DNA of 56,270 nt, taken from assembly GCA_023430545.1 (NCBI GenBank), contig JAEZAF010000109.1, forward strand, positions 1 through 56,270. Direction: 5' to 3'. Of this stretch, positions 1-8,661 are shown in pieces (the first letter of the stretch is position 1; every line of letters begins with the position of its first letter). Below the pieces are notes generated by a model, which worked only from the letters and a program-made list of their open reading frames with translations, was not told where the DNA came from and searched no databases. The position numbers and the translations under genes are program-made. Source of the DNA: Chloroflexota bacterium (GTDB taxonomy: Bacteria > Chloroflexota > Anaerolineae > Aggregatilineales > Phototrophicaceae).

Positions 1-65
1 TGTAAAATCCGGCGGCGCGTCGGGTCCGCCAGCGCGCTCAACGTTTTAGAGAGAATAAGATCCAT
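1..65 (-). CDS. ArsR-family HTH regulator, N-terminal fragment cut by the window edge
   Basis: Reading the minus strand from the ATG at 65 gives 21 codons, open to the window edge, that include the stretch LSALADPTRRRIL. This is the first helix signature of ArsR/SmtB-type winged-helix repressors (ALADPTRRxIL). Such proteins bind operators over their own promoters, and the class includes metal sensors and PF12840-like regulators. The ligand cannot be told because the sensing part is outside the window. A good promoter lies 53-80 bp upstream (118-145). The ribosome-binding site is weak. The call rests on a short motif, but it is a distinctive one and the frame begins exactly where expected. Confidence 0.72.
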   Translation of the reverse strand, partial: MDLILSKTLSALADPTRRRIL

Positions 66-117
66 TACCGCATAACCAGACATTTAGATATTTAGACAAT
101 CATCAAAATATAATCTC

Positions 118-145
118 ATTATACAGATAATCTGTGGTTTGTAAA
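118..145 (-). promoter_or_regulatory. Sigma-70 promoter with palindrome, for the ArsR-type gene
   Basis: On the minus strand TTTACA (145-140) and TATAAT (123-118) are separated by 16 bp. The spacer holds a 13-bp palindrome, ACAGAT-A-ATCTGT (123-135 on the plus strand), a plausible operator for the repressor encoded just downstream. Confidence 0.6.
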
Positions 146-146
146 T

Positions 147-174
147 AAAAAGAGGACGAAATCGCCCTCTTTTT
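147..174. terminator. Bidirectional hairpin terminator
   Basis: An A5-GAGG...CCTC-T5 stem-loop has an A-tract on one side and a T-tract on the other. On the minus strand it would end the purine/DUF1385 transcript, which finishes at 363. It sits directly upstream of the ArsR promoter and insulates it. Confidence 0.6.
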
Positions 175-260
175 ACGTTATTGGGTATTTGGAATGGGAT
201 GTCGTCTGCGAGAGCTATTGGCGTGGGCCGTAAAAGCCCCCCATCAGCAGCGAGTACACA

Positions 261-286
261 GGGCCGGATTCTCCGGCCCTACATTA
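261..286. repeat. Dispersed stem-loop repeat (CCCTACATT tail)
   Basis: GGGCCGGA (261-268), a 3-nt loop and TCCGGCCC (272-279) form a perfect 8-bp stem followed by TACATT. The same stem and tail recur at about 31074, and related hairpins with a CCCTAC tail occur at 30862, 31123, 46541, 49341 and 49575. Confidence 0.65.
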
Positions 287-304
287 CGTGAGTTATCTCT
301 TGCA

Positions 305-326
305 GGGACAATGCAGGCATTGTCGG
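305..326. repeat. Dispersed stem-loop repeat, tail diverged
   Basis: GACAATGC (307-314), AG and GCATTGTC (317-324) form a perfect 8-bp stem with a 2-nt loop. It is the same build as the element at 49575, but the tail after TGTC reads GGGC, not CCTAC. It lies 20 bp after the previous repeat, in the 66-362 gap, which otherwise shows only the promoter and terminator listed above. Confidence 0.5.
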
Positions 327-362
327 GCACTTCTATAAACGCACAACTGCCGTGCTGGTGTC

Positions 363-1526
363 TCAGTCGCCGGACGCTGCCGCCGGGACTGCATCGGCGT
401 TGGGCTGCGCTGCACCCATCACCTGCGGTGGGCGGGTGTACTGGGCACGGGTGGCGTCTGCCTCTTCACGGCTGATCATGCCTTCCGAGGCCAGCACGTA
501 CTTGAAAGCGACAATCGCAACTTCCAGCATGGTGTGATCGGGCTGGCGAGTAGTCAGATGCTGGAGAGCCAGATTCGGTGTCACCATCAGGCGGATCAGC
601 GGCTTGTCGATATTCTTGGCGGTGAAGCGCAGCACTTCGTAGGCGATACCGGCAATCAGCGGGATGAGGATAATGCGCGAGATCAGCAGACGACCAAACA
701 GTGAGTCGACAATGGCGAAAGCCAGCATGCCAATGAAGGCGACCGTCAGCAGGAAGGCCGTACCGCAGCGCGGATGCTCAATCGGATACTGCCCGACCAC
801 ATCCGGCGTGAGTTCGTCGCCGGCTTCATAAGCGTTGATGGTCTTATGCTCTGCCCCGTGATACCCAAACAGGCGGCGGGTATCGGGCATCAGACCGATC
901 AGCCAGATATAGCCGACCAGAATACCAAGCTGGATGACGCCTTCGATCAGGTTGATGACCAGCAGCGATTCCACATTGATCAGCTTGGCGACAAAGGTGG
1001 CTGAGGCATTCGGCAGGACCAGAAACAGGCCGAGGCCGAGCATCATCGAGACGGCGACTGTGGCCCAGCCAACCGGCCCGTTGAAATCAATGGCTTTCTT
1101 CGGCTTTTCGGCGGATGCAGTGTCAGACGCCGGGTCCACCGGAACCGCAACTTCCGGGACGGTCCCTGCCAGGGCAGACGTGGTCACAGCGGCAGAGGTT
1201 GTATTTGAGGCTTCTTCGTCAAGTTCCTGCATGGCGACATCCGCCGACCACATCAGGGCGCGGGTGCCGAGTCCGAGCGCATCCCACAGGCCGATGACCC
1301 CGCGAATAAATGGCAGGCGCGAGACCGGCCCGCGATACAAGGCCTTGTTCAGCGGCTGTTCGTGGACTTCGATGGTGCCATCCGGTGCGCGGACGGCCAC
1401 CGCGAAGACATGTGCACCGCGCATCATCACGCCTTCAATCACCGCCTGCCCACCATACGAGAATTTGATCTCGTTCTTCGGGTGTGCGAGGACGTCGTAT
1501 TTCAGTTCACTCTGGGTTTCGCTCAT
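363..1526 (-). CDS. DUF1385 (YqhQ-like) integral membrane protein
   Basis: 387 aa. The N-terminal part carries the GGQAVIEGVMMRG signature of DUF1385. A variable Ala/Thr-rich insert (about residues 105-145) follows, then four or so membrane segments between about 150 and 310. Family motifs YHGAEHKTINAYE and HPRCGTAF lie between membrane helices and supply conserved His, Glu and Cys. Homologs are widespread in Firmicutes and Chloroflexota; their biochemical function is unknown. The gene follows purC by 104 bp on the same strand and could be the last gene of the purine operon. A TATAAT-like box at 1574-1569 could also give it a separate transcript. The ATG is chosen because the family motif begins about 25 residues in; the SD is weak. 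Confidence 0.88.
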   Translation of the reverse strand: MSETQSELKYDVLAHPKNEIKFSYGGQAVIEGVMMRGAHVFAVAVRAPDGTIEVHEQPLNKALYRGPVSRLPFIRGVIGLWDALGLGTRALMWSADVAMQELDEEASNTTSAAVTTSALAGTVPEVAVPVDPASDTASAEKPKKAIDFNGPVGWATVAVSMMLGLGLFLVLPNASATFVAKLINVESLLVINLIEGVIQLGILVGYIWLIGLMPDTRRLFGYHGAEHKTINAYEAGDELTPDVVGQYPIEHPRCGTAFLLTVAFIGMLAFAIVDSLFGRLLISRIILIPLIAGIAYEVLRFTAKNIDKPLIRLMVTPNLALQHLTTRQPDHTMLEVAIVAFKYVLASEGMISREEADATRAQYTRPPQVMGAAQPNADAVPAAASGD

Positions 1527-1630
1527 TTACACATCATTTCTGATAGAGATTATGCAGTCTGTTTCAAGATTATAACCAATTACGATTTTCGCAAAGGTTA
1601 CGGTTTTCCACCGTCTGCCATACGACACTC

Positions 1631-2608
1631 TCAGACGCCGTCCTCATAGCCGCGCATGACTTTGCGGATTCGGTCCGCCACCGGATGCGGCGCTGGTGTG
1701 AATGGCTCCCCTGTCAGACGTTCATAGACGGTGATATAGCGCGCCGCGACATCCGCGATCACGTCCGGCGGCATGACGGGCGGCGTCCCTTCTCCGCGAT
1801 AGCCATGCGCGGCAAACCACTTGCGCAGGTATTCCTTATCCATGTTCTCCGGTTCCTGCGCGATCCCGTCGCCGTCGTCAGGCTGGTAGGTCGCAGCCAC
1901 CCAGTAACGGCTGGAATCTGGTGTATGGATTTCGTCGATCAGCGAGAGACGCCCTTCGATCAGACCGAATTCGTATTTGGTATCGACCAGAATCAGACCG
2001 GCCTGCGATGCGACTTCCTGCCCGTATTCAAACAGGCGGATGGCTGCATCCTCGATCTGTTCCCACATGGTACGCGAGATCAGCTTCTGCTCGATGATCT
2101 GGTCACGGGTGAGCTGCTGATCGTGGCCGCCGTCTGCCGCTTTGGTGGTCGGTGTGATGACCGGCGACGGCAGACGGTCATTCTTGCGGAGGCCGTCCGG
2201 CAGGCGGATACCATAGGGCTGACGGTCGCCCTGCTCGTACATGGTCCACATCGAGGTCGAGGTGACGCCGGTCAGGTAGCCGCGCACGATCACTTCGACG
2301 GGCAGCGCCTTTGCTTCCCGCGCCACGGTGACATTCGGGTCAGGGCACGACAGCAGATGATTGCGCACGATGTCCCGCGTCTGTTCGAACCACCAGACGC
2401 TAAGCTGATTGAGCACCTGTCCCTTGTACGGGATCAGGCCGAGGACACGGTCGAATGCGGAGACGCGATCAGTGGTAACGAGCAGGCGCATGCCGCCGCG
2501 CACATAGGTATCGCGCACCTTCCCTGCGATCTTTTCGCCCCAGCCTTCGATCTCGACGGAGTCGAGTGTGTGAGACACCGCCGCAAGCAGTTGTTCATGG
2601 GTTAACAT
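1631..2608 (-). CDS. purC: Phosphoribosylaminoimidazole-succinocarboxamide synthase
   Basis: 325 aa, cytosolic. It joins CAIR and aspartate with ATP to give SAICAR, a late step of de novo purine synthesis. The N-terminal half shows GKVRDTY, TDRVSAFD and the VRGYLTGS-like stretch (here VRGYLTGVTS). The centre has the LISRTMWEQIE stretch, and LVDTKYEFG and SLIDEIHTPDSSRYW are the nucleotide and substrate motifs of the family. Its length fits the longer (about 300 aa), yeast-like class rather than the 240-aa bacterial type. The start is 34 bp after the purB stop, so it is cotranscribed with purL and purB. Confidence 0.96.
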   Translation of the reverse strand: MLTHEQLLAAVSHTLDSVEIEGWGEKIAGKVRDTYVRGGMRLLVTTDRVSAFDRVLGLIPYKGQVLNQLSVWWFEQTRDIVRNHLLSCPDPNVTVAREAKALPVEVIVRGYLTGVTSTSMWTMYEQGDRQPYGIRLPDGLRKNDRLPSPVITPTTKAADGGHDQQLTRDQIIEQKLISRTMWEQIEDAAIRLFEYGQEVASQAGLILVDTKYEFGLIEGRLSLIDEIHTPDSSRYWVAATYQPDDGDGIAQEPENMDKEYLRKWFAAHGYRGEGTPPVMPPDVIADVAARYITVYERLTGEPFTPAPHPVADRIRKVMRGYEDGV

Positions 2609-2642
2609 TCGACCGATCCTCTCAATCTCACAGGTTCAGCAG

Positions 2643-4076
2643 TTACGACGGCTGATCGACAGCGACTGCCTGTCCAAGATAGTCACGAATACTCTCTGCC
2701 AACTGACGGGCGCGGTGCGGCGCATCCCCGATGTGCCCGTCCGCTTTCAGCAGACTCAGGACCTGCTCTGGCGTCAGGTAGCGTGTCACACCTGGGTCGG
2801 TGCTCAGCGTCTCCGGCAGCGAGTTGGGCTGATCCCTCCGCAGTGCATCCCAGGCGCGCAGGCTGTGCTCGCGGATGATCTCGTGCATCTCCTGACGGTC
2901 TGCCCCGTGACGCGCCGCTTCCATCAATACGCGCTCGGTTGCAGCGAAAGTACCATAAATCCCCAGATTCCGTCGAATCGCCGCGTCGTCAATGCGCAGA
3001 CCGGTGAGGATACGCTGCGAACGGCGCAGGATTTCGTCGGTCGCCAGAAATGCTTCCGGCAGCAGCATGCGACGGTTGCCGGAGTCGTCCAGCGTGCGTT
3101 CCAGCAGATGATGTGCGGCGTTATCCCATGCGATGTGCGGCAGTGAGGCCACGTACCGCGCCAGACTGTCGATATTCTCGGCGTGGATCGGGTTGCGCTT
3201 GAACGGCATGGCGGATGAACCGACCTGCTTTGATCCGAACGGCTCCGCCCATTCGCCAATCGGTGGGGATTGCAGCAGACGCAGATCGAAGGCCAGCCGG
3301 TACAGCGTCATGGCGACACCGGCCAGCGCGTTGATCACGTCCCAGTCCTGACGGCGGGGATAGGTCTGCGCGGCGATGGTGAAGCTGTCGAGATCGAGTT
3401 CACGCATGATTCGTGTTTCAAGCTCGGCGGGTGTCATGCCGGTGCCCTGAAGCAGTTCGTCATACGAGGCCGCTGTCCCGACTGCCCCTTTGAAGCCCTT
3501 GCCGCGAATACTGTCACGGACACGCTGAAGAGTCTGACAGTCTTCCAGCAGATCCTGTGCGTAGTTTGCCAGACGATAACCGACGGTCGTCGGCTCGGCA
3601 GGCTGGAGATGGGTAAAGGCCATGCAGACATGTTCGGCTTCGCGTTCGATCAGATCCGCCAGCGTGGTCAGCAGGGCACGGGTCTGATTCAGGATCAGGT
3701 CCAGTGCGGAGCGCAGACGCAGCGCATCGGCGTTGTCCTCGATATCCATGCTGGTCGCGCCGAGGTGGATAATCCCGCCGCCAACCGGACACTGCTCGGC
3801 ATAGGTACGGACCTCGGCCATGAGGTCGTGATGGATCTCGGACTCGATGGCCAGCGCCCGGTCGATGTCGATGTCATGCTGGTGGGCACGCAGATCCTCG
3901 ACCTGCTCGGCCTGCACCAGTCCAGCGGCAAGCTCTGCCTCCGCCAGTGCCACCCAGATACGCCGCCACAGCCGCCGCTGCTCCGCCAGTGACCAGACGC
4001 GCCGCATGTCGTCGGAGCCGTAGCGCCATGTAAACGGGCTGATAAAAGTCTCGTGTGTGAAAGGTGTACTGCTCAT
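2643..4076 (-). CDS. purB: Adenylosuccinate lyase
   Basis: 477 aa from the ATG at 4076. It removes fumarate both from SAICAR (the product of the next gene, purC) and from adenylosuccinate. The fumarase/aspartase superfamily signature SSAMPFKRNP is present near residue 280, and TSMDIEDNAD and TFAATERVLMEAA are typical of the lyase. An earlier in-frame ATG (4109) would overlap purL by 29 bp. I prefer 4076 because the Met-Ser-Ser start lies 4 bp after the purL stop, the usual coupled arrangement. The homotetramer acts in the cytosol. Confidence 0.95.
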   Translation of the reverse strand: MSSTPFTHETFISPFTWRYGSDDMRRVWSLAEQRRLWRRIWVALAEAELAAGLVQAEQVEDLRAHQHDIDIDRALAIESEIHHDLMAEVRTYAEQCPVGGGIIHLGATSMDIEDNADALRLRSALDLILNQTRALLTTLADLIEREAEHVCMAFTHLQPAEPTTVGYRLANYAQDLLEDCQTLQRVRDSIRGKGFKGAVGTAASYDELLQGTGMTPAELETRIMRELDLDSFTIAAQTYPRRQDWDVINALAGVAMTLYRLAFDLRLLQSPPIGEWAEPFGSKQVGSSAMPFKRNPIHAENIDSLARYVASLPHIAWDNAAHHLLERTLDDSGNRRMLLPEAFLATDEILRRSQRILTGLRIDDAAIRRNLGIYGTFAATERVLMEAARHGADRQEMHEIIREHSLRAWDALRRDQPNSLPETLSTDPGVTRYLTPEQVLSLLKADGHIGDAPHRARQLAESIRDYLGQAVAVDQPS

Positions 4077-4080
4077 TGCC

Positions 4081-7000
4081 CTAGCTGCCTTTCGCCGCTT
4101 TGATGCCATTTTCGAACAGGCGCAGGCCGAGTCCGCCAGAGATACCGCGATGCCGCAGGGGGTTCTGCCACGGGAAGATGTGATTCTCCGGGTGCGGCAT
4201 CAGGCCGAAAACATTGCCCTGGGGATTGGTCAGGGCGGCGATGTGCGCAGCGGAGCCATTGGGATTGATCGGGTATTCACCGGTCGCGCCTTCAGCATCG
4301 ACATAGGTCAGGGCGTTGAGGTTGGCGTCCATCAGGGCCTGAAGCGCCGCCTCATCCCGGAAGGCAACCCGGCCTTCGCCGTGCGCAATCGGGCAGAAGA
4401 TCGGCTCATCCAGCCCACGGGTAAACAGGCTCGGACTCTTCAGGTTGGGCAGCAGATGCACCCAGCGGCATTCGAAATGTCCCTGTGCGTTATAGGTCAG
4501 GGTGACATCACGCTCATGATGCTGGCCGCCACCTTCATTCACCTCAGGGCCGGAAAGCAGGCCGGACTTGACCAGTGTCTGGAAGCCGTTGCAGATGCCC
4601 AGTACGGGCCGCCCTTCCGCCACAAAGCGGTCGAGGTCCGACAGGCGTTCGCGCAGATCGAGTGCCCATAGCACACCCGCGCCGAGGTCATCGCCATACG
4701 AGAAGCCGCCAGGGATCACCAGCATATGATAATCCAGCAGATGGCGCTCGCCGTTAAACAACTGATTGACGTGGACGATCTCCGGTGCGCCGCCGGCCAG
4801 CTCACAGGCCAGCGCTGCATCGCGGTCACGGTTGGTGCCATTGGCATGCAGGATGATAATGCGCGGTGTCTGGCCTGCGGATGACGCTCGGCGCGTGATG
4901 CTGACACCGGTGACGGATTCGGCTGCATCTTTTGCGTCAGTTTTGTCCGGGATGTGTGCGCCGCTGACGGTTTTGCGCCATGCGCGTTCGAGTTCAGCCG
5001 GTGTGGTCTGGATGATGGGCTGCTCATCAGATGTGCCGCCTTCGCGCCGGACGATGAAGCGCGGCTTATAGGTCACCCTCCCGATATAGGCGATCTCGTC
5101 TTCGGCGAAGAGCGCACGCACGGCGTCGGCGTCTTCCGGTCGGACTTCGAGCACAAAGCGCGACAGCGACTCCGAGAAGAGCTGCGTCACGCGCTGTTCT
5201 TCGTATACCAGAATCTCGATTCCGAGGCGTCCGGCAAGGCTCATCTCGGCCAGTGCGACCGCGAGACCGCCTTCGCTCAGGTCATGGCAGGCCTGCACTA
5301 ACCCGCTCTGAATGGCGGTGTGCAGCTTCCGCATCCGATCCAGCGCATGAGGCACAGGCTGCGGCACGTTCCCGCCTTCGATCCCGTTCAGCAGGTGATA
5401 ATGGCTGCCGCCGAGTTCGTCGCGGGTCTGCCCGATGAGGAACAGCATATTCCCCGGCGCTTTCAGGTCCATGCTGACGGTCTTCGCGACATCCGGCACC
5501 GTCCCGACCGCCGAAATCACCAGCGTGCCGGGGATAGCGTGACGCTGTCCGTCTTCACCGATGTACTCGTTATTCAGGCTGTCCTTGCCGCTGATATACG
5601 GCGTGCCGTAGGCCAGCGCCGCATCATAGCAGCCCTGAGAGCAGCGGACGAGCGCCCCTAAACGGTCAGGAAGCTGCGTATTCCCCCAGCAGAAGTTATC
5701 CAGAATGGCGATCTGATCGGGGTCGGTGCCGACGGCCACCAGATTACGCAGTGCCTCATCGACCGCCGCCCACGCCATCGCATACGGGTCGATCTCACCG
5801 AACTGCGGGCATAAGCCATTGGAGAGCGCCACGCCGCGCACGGTTTCAGCACCGTCGCTAATTGTATCCATCGGGACCAACACGGTCGCATCACCAGGGC
5901 CAGCGGCGGCTGCGCCTACCAGCGGTTTGAGTGCGGTGCCTGTCTGTACTTCGTGATCGTACTTGCGGATCACATCTTCCTTGCTGCGGATGGTCGGCAG
6001 GGCCAGCAGCTGCAACAGGGTCTGCGTCAGGTCGGACGGTGCATCAGGGGTTTCAGATTCAGTCAGCACTGGCGGTTCCCAGACGGCCTTTAAATGCCGC
6101 TGCGGGATGCCATCATGCAGGAACTGCATCGACAGATCGCCCACCATCTGACCGTCATAGGTCAGGGTCAGGCGGCCTGTCGGATCGAAGGTGCCAATCG
6201 CGACCGCTTCGACATCCTGACCGGCGGCGAGCACCTGAATGCGTTCCCAGTTCTCTGGTGGGACGGCCAGCACCATACGTTCCTGCGCTTCGCTCAGCCA
6301 GATTTCCCAGGGACGCAGGCCGGGATACTTCAGCGGGACGGTTTCCAGTCGGATGGTCGCGCCGATCTCCGCCCCCATCTCGCCGACCGCGCTGGAAAGT
6401 CCACCCGCGCCACAATCTGTGATCGAGGTGTACAGCCCTTCATCACGGGCACGCAGGACAACTTCCTGCACCTGCTTCTCCATAATCGGGTGCCCGATCT
6501 GGACCGCCCCACCGGAGACCTGCGCGGTCGAGGTATCCATCTCCATACTGCTGAATGTCGCCCCACGCAGGCCATCGCGCCCGGTGCGGCCACCGATCAC
6601 GACGATCAGGTCGCCGGGTTCGGCCTGTGAGCGGTGTGCGCCGTGCGGCAGAATCCCCAGGCAGCCGCAGAACACCAGCGGATTTGAGGTATAGCCGGGA
6701 TGATAGGCAATCGCGCCGTTAACCGTGGGGATGCCCATCTTATTCCCATAATCTTCGATGCCTGCGATCACACCGTCCGCGATGCGGCGCGGATGCAGCA
6801 CACCTTCCGGCAGACTCTCGACGGGTGTTTCCGGCAGGCCGAAGCACAGCACATCAGTATTGGCGATGGGCCGCGCTGAGACACCAAGCACGTCACGGAT
6901 CACGCCGCCGACACCGGTATTGGCCCCGCCGAACGGCTCCAATGCCGACGGACGGTTATGCGTCTCCACCTTGAAGGCGATGTCCCACTGGTCATCGAAG

Positions 7001-7890
7001 CGGATGATGCCGGCATTATCGACAAAGGCCGAGTGCACCCAGTCCTTATCCAGTGTTTCAGTCGCCGCCCGCAGATAGGTCTTCAGCAGGCCGTCGATCT
7101 GCTGCGGGACAGAGGCGCTGTCGGGTGCAGCTCCGTGCGCGGGGCCGGTGTAATCGATTTTCGCCTTAAAGGTCTTGTGAACGCAGTGCTCGCTCCACGT
7201 CTGCGCCAGCATCTCAAGCTCGGCGTCGGTCGGGTCGCGCTGCACTTCGTCAAAATAATCACGGATGGCCCGCATCTCATTGAGATCGAGTGATAATCTG
7301 CGTTCAGCGCTCAGATTACGCAGGCCGTTATCGTCGAGACCGCGCACCGGAATGACCTCAATCGTGCTGTCTTTGGTCTGTACAGCGACAAACGGCGCAC
7401 TGATCGGTGTGTCAATGGCGGCACGCTGAATCACGGAATTCGACAGCACCTGCGTCGCCAACTGCTCCAGACTGGTCGGATCGAGCGAGCCGGTCAGACG
7501 ATAATGCTGACCTGTGGCCGCACGCCCCAGCCCGGTGATCCCGATGCGGTGGGCAGAACGGACGATGTTCTCCGCCACGGGGTCGGTGACACCCGGCAGC
7601 AGGGTCACTTCAATATGATGTGCCCCGGTTGCGCCATTGGCAGACATCCCATTCCCTGAAAATCCGCCGGATGACTCAACATCCAGCCGATAAGCCTCGG
7701 TCACCGGATCGGCCAGCAGTTCCTGCGCCAGACGATCGGCATCCTCTCTGGAAAGCTCCCCTTCTAAAAAGAATAACCGCGCAGGGTAGCAGCCCTTCAG
7801 CGCGGTCACGTTGAGTTGATGCGCCGTCCGGACGAGGCGTTCGTCCGAAGCTGGCGCTGTTGCATAAACCGTGAGACGGTAAACCGGCAC
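4081..7890 (-). CDS. purL: FGAM synthase fusion: PurS-PurS-PurL-PurQ
   Basis: 1269 aa. It converts FGAR, glutamine and ATP to FGAM. The order of parts is: a PurS-like ferredoxin fold (about 1-72); a second PurS-like unit (about 90-160, with IEVTLLPGVTDPVAENI); the PurL synthetase core with SEHCVHKTF at 233-241 and NKMGIPTVNG and GKDSLNNEY further on; and a PurQ-type glutamine amidotransferase from about 1010, with PGGFSYGDDLGAG, nucleophile Cys in GICNGFQ (about 1100) and the His/Glu pair in MPHPENH (about 1233). Many bacteria encode purS, purL and purQ separately. The long single-chain type of proteobacteria and eukaryotes has a PurS-dimer-like N domain, so this chain is analogous to it. Start: GTG at 7890 with AGGAAGG 8 nt upstream. 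First gene of the operon purL-purB-purC. Confidence 0.95.
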   Translation of the reverse strand: MPVYRLTVYATAPASDERLVRTAHQLNVTALKGCYPARLFFLEGELSREDADRLAQELLADPVTEAYRLDVESSGGFSGNGMSANGATGAHHIEVTLLPGVTDPVAENIVRSAHRIGITGLGRAATGQHYRLTGSLDPTSLEQLATQVLSNSVIQRAAIDTPISAPFVAVQTKDSTIEVIPVRGLDDNGLRNLSAERRLSLDLNEMRAIRDYFDEVQRDPTDAELEMLAQTWSEHCVHKTFKAKIDYTGPAHGAAPDSASVPQQIDGLLKTYLRAATETLDKDWVHSAFVDNAGIIRFDDQWDIAFKVETHNRPSALEPFGGANTGVGGVIRDVLGVSARPIANTDVLCFGLPETPVESLPEGVLHPRRIADGVIAGIEDYGNKMGIPTVNGAIAYHPGYTSNPLVFCGCLGILPHGAHRSQAEPGDLIVVIGGRTGRDGLRGATFSSMEMDTSTAQVSGGAVQIGHPIMEKQVQEVVLRARDEGLYTSITDCGAGGLSSAVGEMGAEIGATIRLETVPLKYPGLRPWEIWLSEAQERMVLAVPPENWERIQVLAAGQDVEAVAIGTFDPTGRLTLTYDGQMVGDLSMQFLHDGIPQRHLKAVWEPPVLTESETPDAPSDLTQTLLQLLALPTIRSKEDVIRKYDHEVQTGTALKPLVGAAAAGPGDATVLVPMDTISDGAETVRGVALSNGLCPQFGEIDPYAMAWAAVDEALRNLVAVGTDPDQIAILDNFCWGNTQLPDRLGALVRCSQGCYDAALAYGTPYISGKDSLNNEYIGEDGQRHAIPGTLVISAVGTVPDVAKTVSMDLKAPGNMLFLIGQTRDELGGSHYHLLNGIEGGNVPQPVPHALDRMRKLHTAIQSGLVQACHDLSEGGLAVALAEMSLAGRLGIEILVYEEQRVTQLFSESLSRFVLEVRPEDADAVRALFAEDEIAYIGRVTYKPRFIVRREGGTSDEQPIIQTTPAELERAWRKTVSGAHIPDKTDAKDAAESVTGVSITRRASSAGQTPRIIILHANGTNRDRDAALACELAGGAPEIVHVNQLFNGERHLLDYHMLVIPGGFSYGDDLGAGVLWALDLRERLSDLDRFVAEGRPVLGICNGFQTLVKSGLLSGPEVNEGGGQHHERDVTLTYNAQGHFECRWVHLLPNLKSPSLFTRGLDEPIFCPIAHGEGRVAFRDEAALQALMDANLNALTYVDAEGATGEYPINPNGSAAHIAALTNPQGNVFGLMPHPENHIFPWQNPLRHRGISGGLGLRLFENGIKAAKGS

Positions 7891-8025
7891 GTGTTTTGCC
7901 TTCCTGATGTTGAGCGATATGGAGTCCGGTTAAAGTTAGCCCAAATCAGCGGCTTTCGCTATGCCTATTTGCGATGTGGTCTGCGGTGTGATGCGTAAAA
8001 ATTTTTATAGAAACTGCGACCTGTA

Positions 8026-8075
8026 TTGACTCTCTAAAAATAGTCAACTAGACTGATTATCAGTTTAACTGACTA
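8026..8075 (+). promoter_or_regulatory. marR promoter and 35-bp operator palindrome
   Basis: TTGACT (8026-8031) and TAGACT (8049-8054) are spaced by 17 bp. The -10 box sits inside a near-perfect palindrome, 8041-8075. The half-sites start TAGTCA and end ACTGAT, 14 of 17 positions match, and the centre is 8058. A MarR dimer bound here would block RNA polymerase, so autorepression of the marR-ABC-ABC operon is the simple reading. This lies in the 205-bp purL/marR divergent gap. Confidence 0.72.
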
Positions 8076-8095
8076 TCTGAGGAAAACGACAAAAA

Positions 8096-8554
8096 GTGAC
8101 CACTCATGATGAGAGTGCCTATCAGATCGCGGAGGAACTGCTCAACGTCATTCATCCATTGACCCGACACATTGAACTCCACGCTCATTCTGTAACCGAA
8201 GAAGCGACGATGATGCAGGTCAGGGCGCTTTTTTATCTGCTGAAGCAGCCGATCACGACCAGTGAACTGGCGAAAAGGCAGAAAGTCACACTTCAGTCCG
8301 CAAGCGTTCAGGTGCAGGGTCTGGTCGAGCGCGGCTGGGTGGAGCGTCTGCCAGACGAAAACGACCGACGCCAGTTTCTGCTTCAGGTGACGCCGGAAGG
8401 CTTCGAACAGGCAGAAAACGCCAAACGCCATTTAATCCAGTTCGTGGCCGGTTTTACCAGCCAACTGAAAGCCGATGAGCAGGAGGCCGCCCACACGTTC
8501 CTGAAGGCCTTCCAGCGTATCCTGCTTGGGGAACAGGCCCCGATCCTGCCGTAG
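8096..8554 (+). CDS. MarR-family transcriptional regulator
   Basis: 152 aa, GTG start with GAGGAAAA upstream. The winged helix-turn-helix occupies about residues 35-105. It has the MarR pattern of a recognition helix (TSELAKRQKVTLQSASVQVQGL) and a wing with the DENDRRQ motif, here in LPDENDRRQFLLQVT. N- and C-terminal helices (LNVIHPLTRHIELHA and the end) form the dimer interface. MarR proteins usually repress adjacent efflux genes and let go when they bind a toxic small molecule. That fits the two ABC exporter genes starting 107 bp downstream and the palindrome at 8041-8075. Confidence 0.93.
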   Translation: MTTHDESAYQIAEELLNVIHPLTRHIELHAHSVTEEATMMQVRALFYLLKQPITTSELAKRQKVTLQSASVQVQGLVERGWVERLPDENDRRQFLLQVTPEGFEQAENAKRHLIQFVAGFTSQLKADEQEAAHTFLKAFQRILLGEQAPILP

Positions 8555-8661
8555 CGCAGGTCGGCCAGCCTTGCCCACCACCCTGACCCGTCAGACACAA
8601 TCGAACCGTTACACGTTTTCCGTTTACACACTCAGTCCTGTTGAGAGGAACCTGCACGACG

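Noticed and set aside
194..475. 93-aa plus-strand frame at the left end
   Set aside because: Covers two hairpin repeats and the antisense end of the DUF1385 gene.
7891..8095. Purine-type riboswitch upstream of purL
   Set aside because: No conserved purine-aptamer core or terminator is visible in the 205-bp gap.
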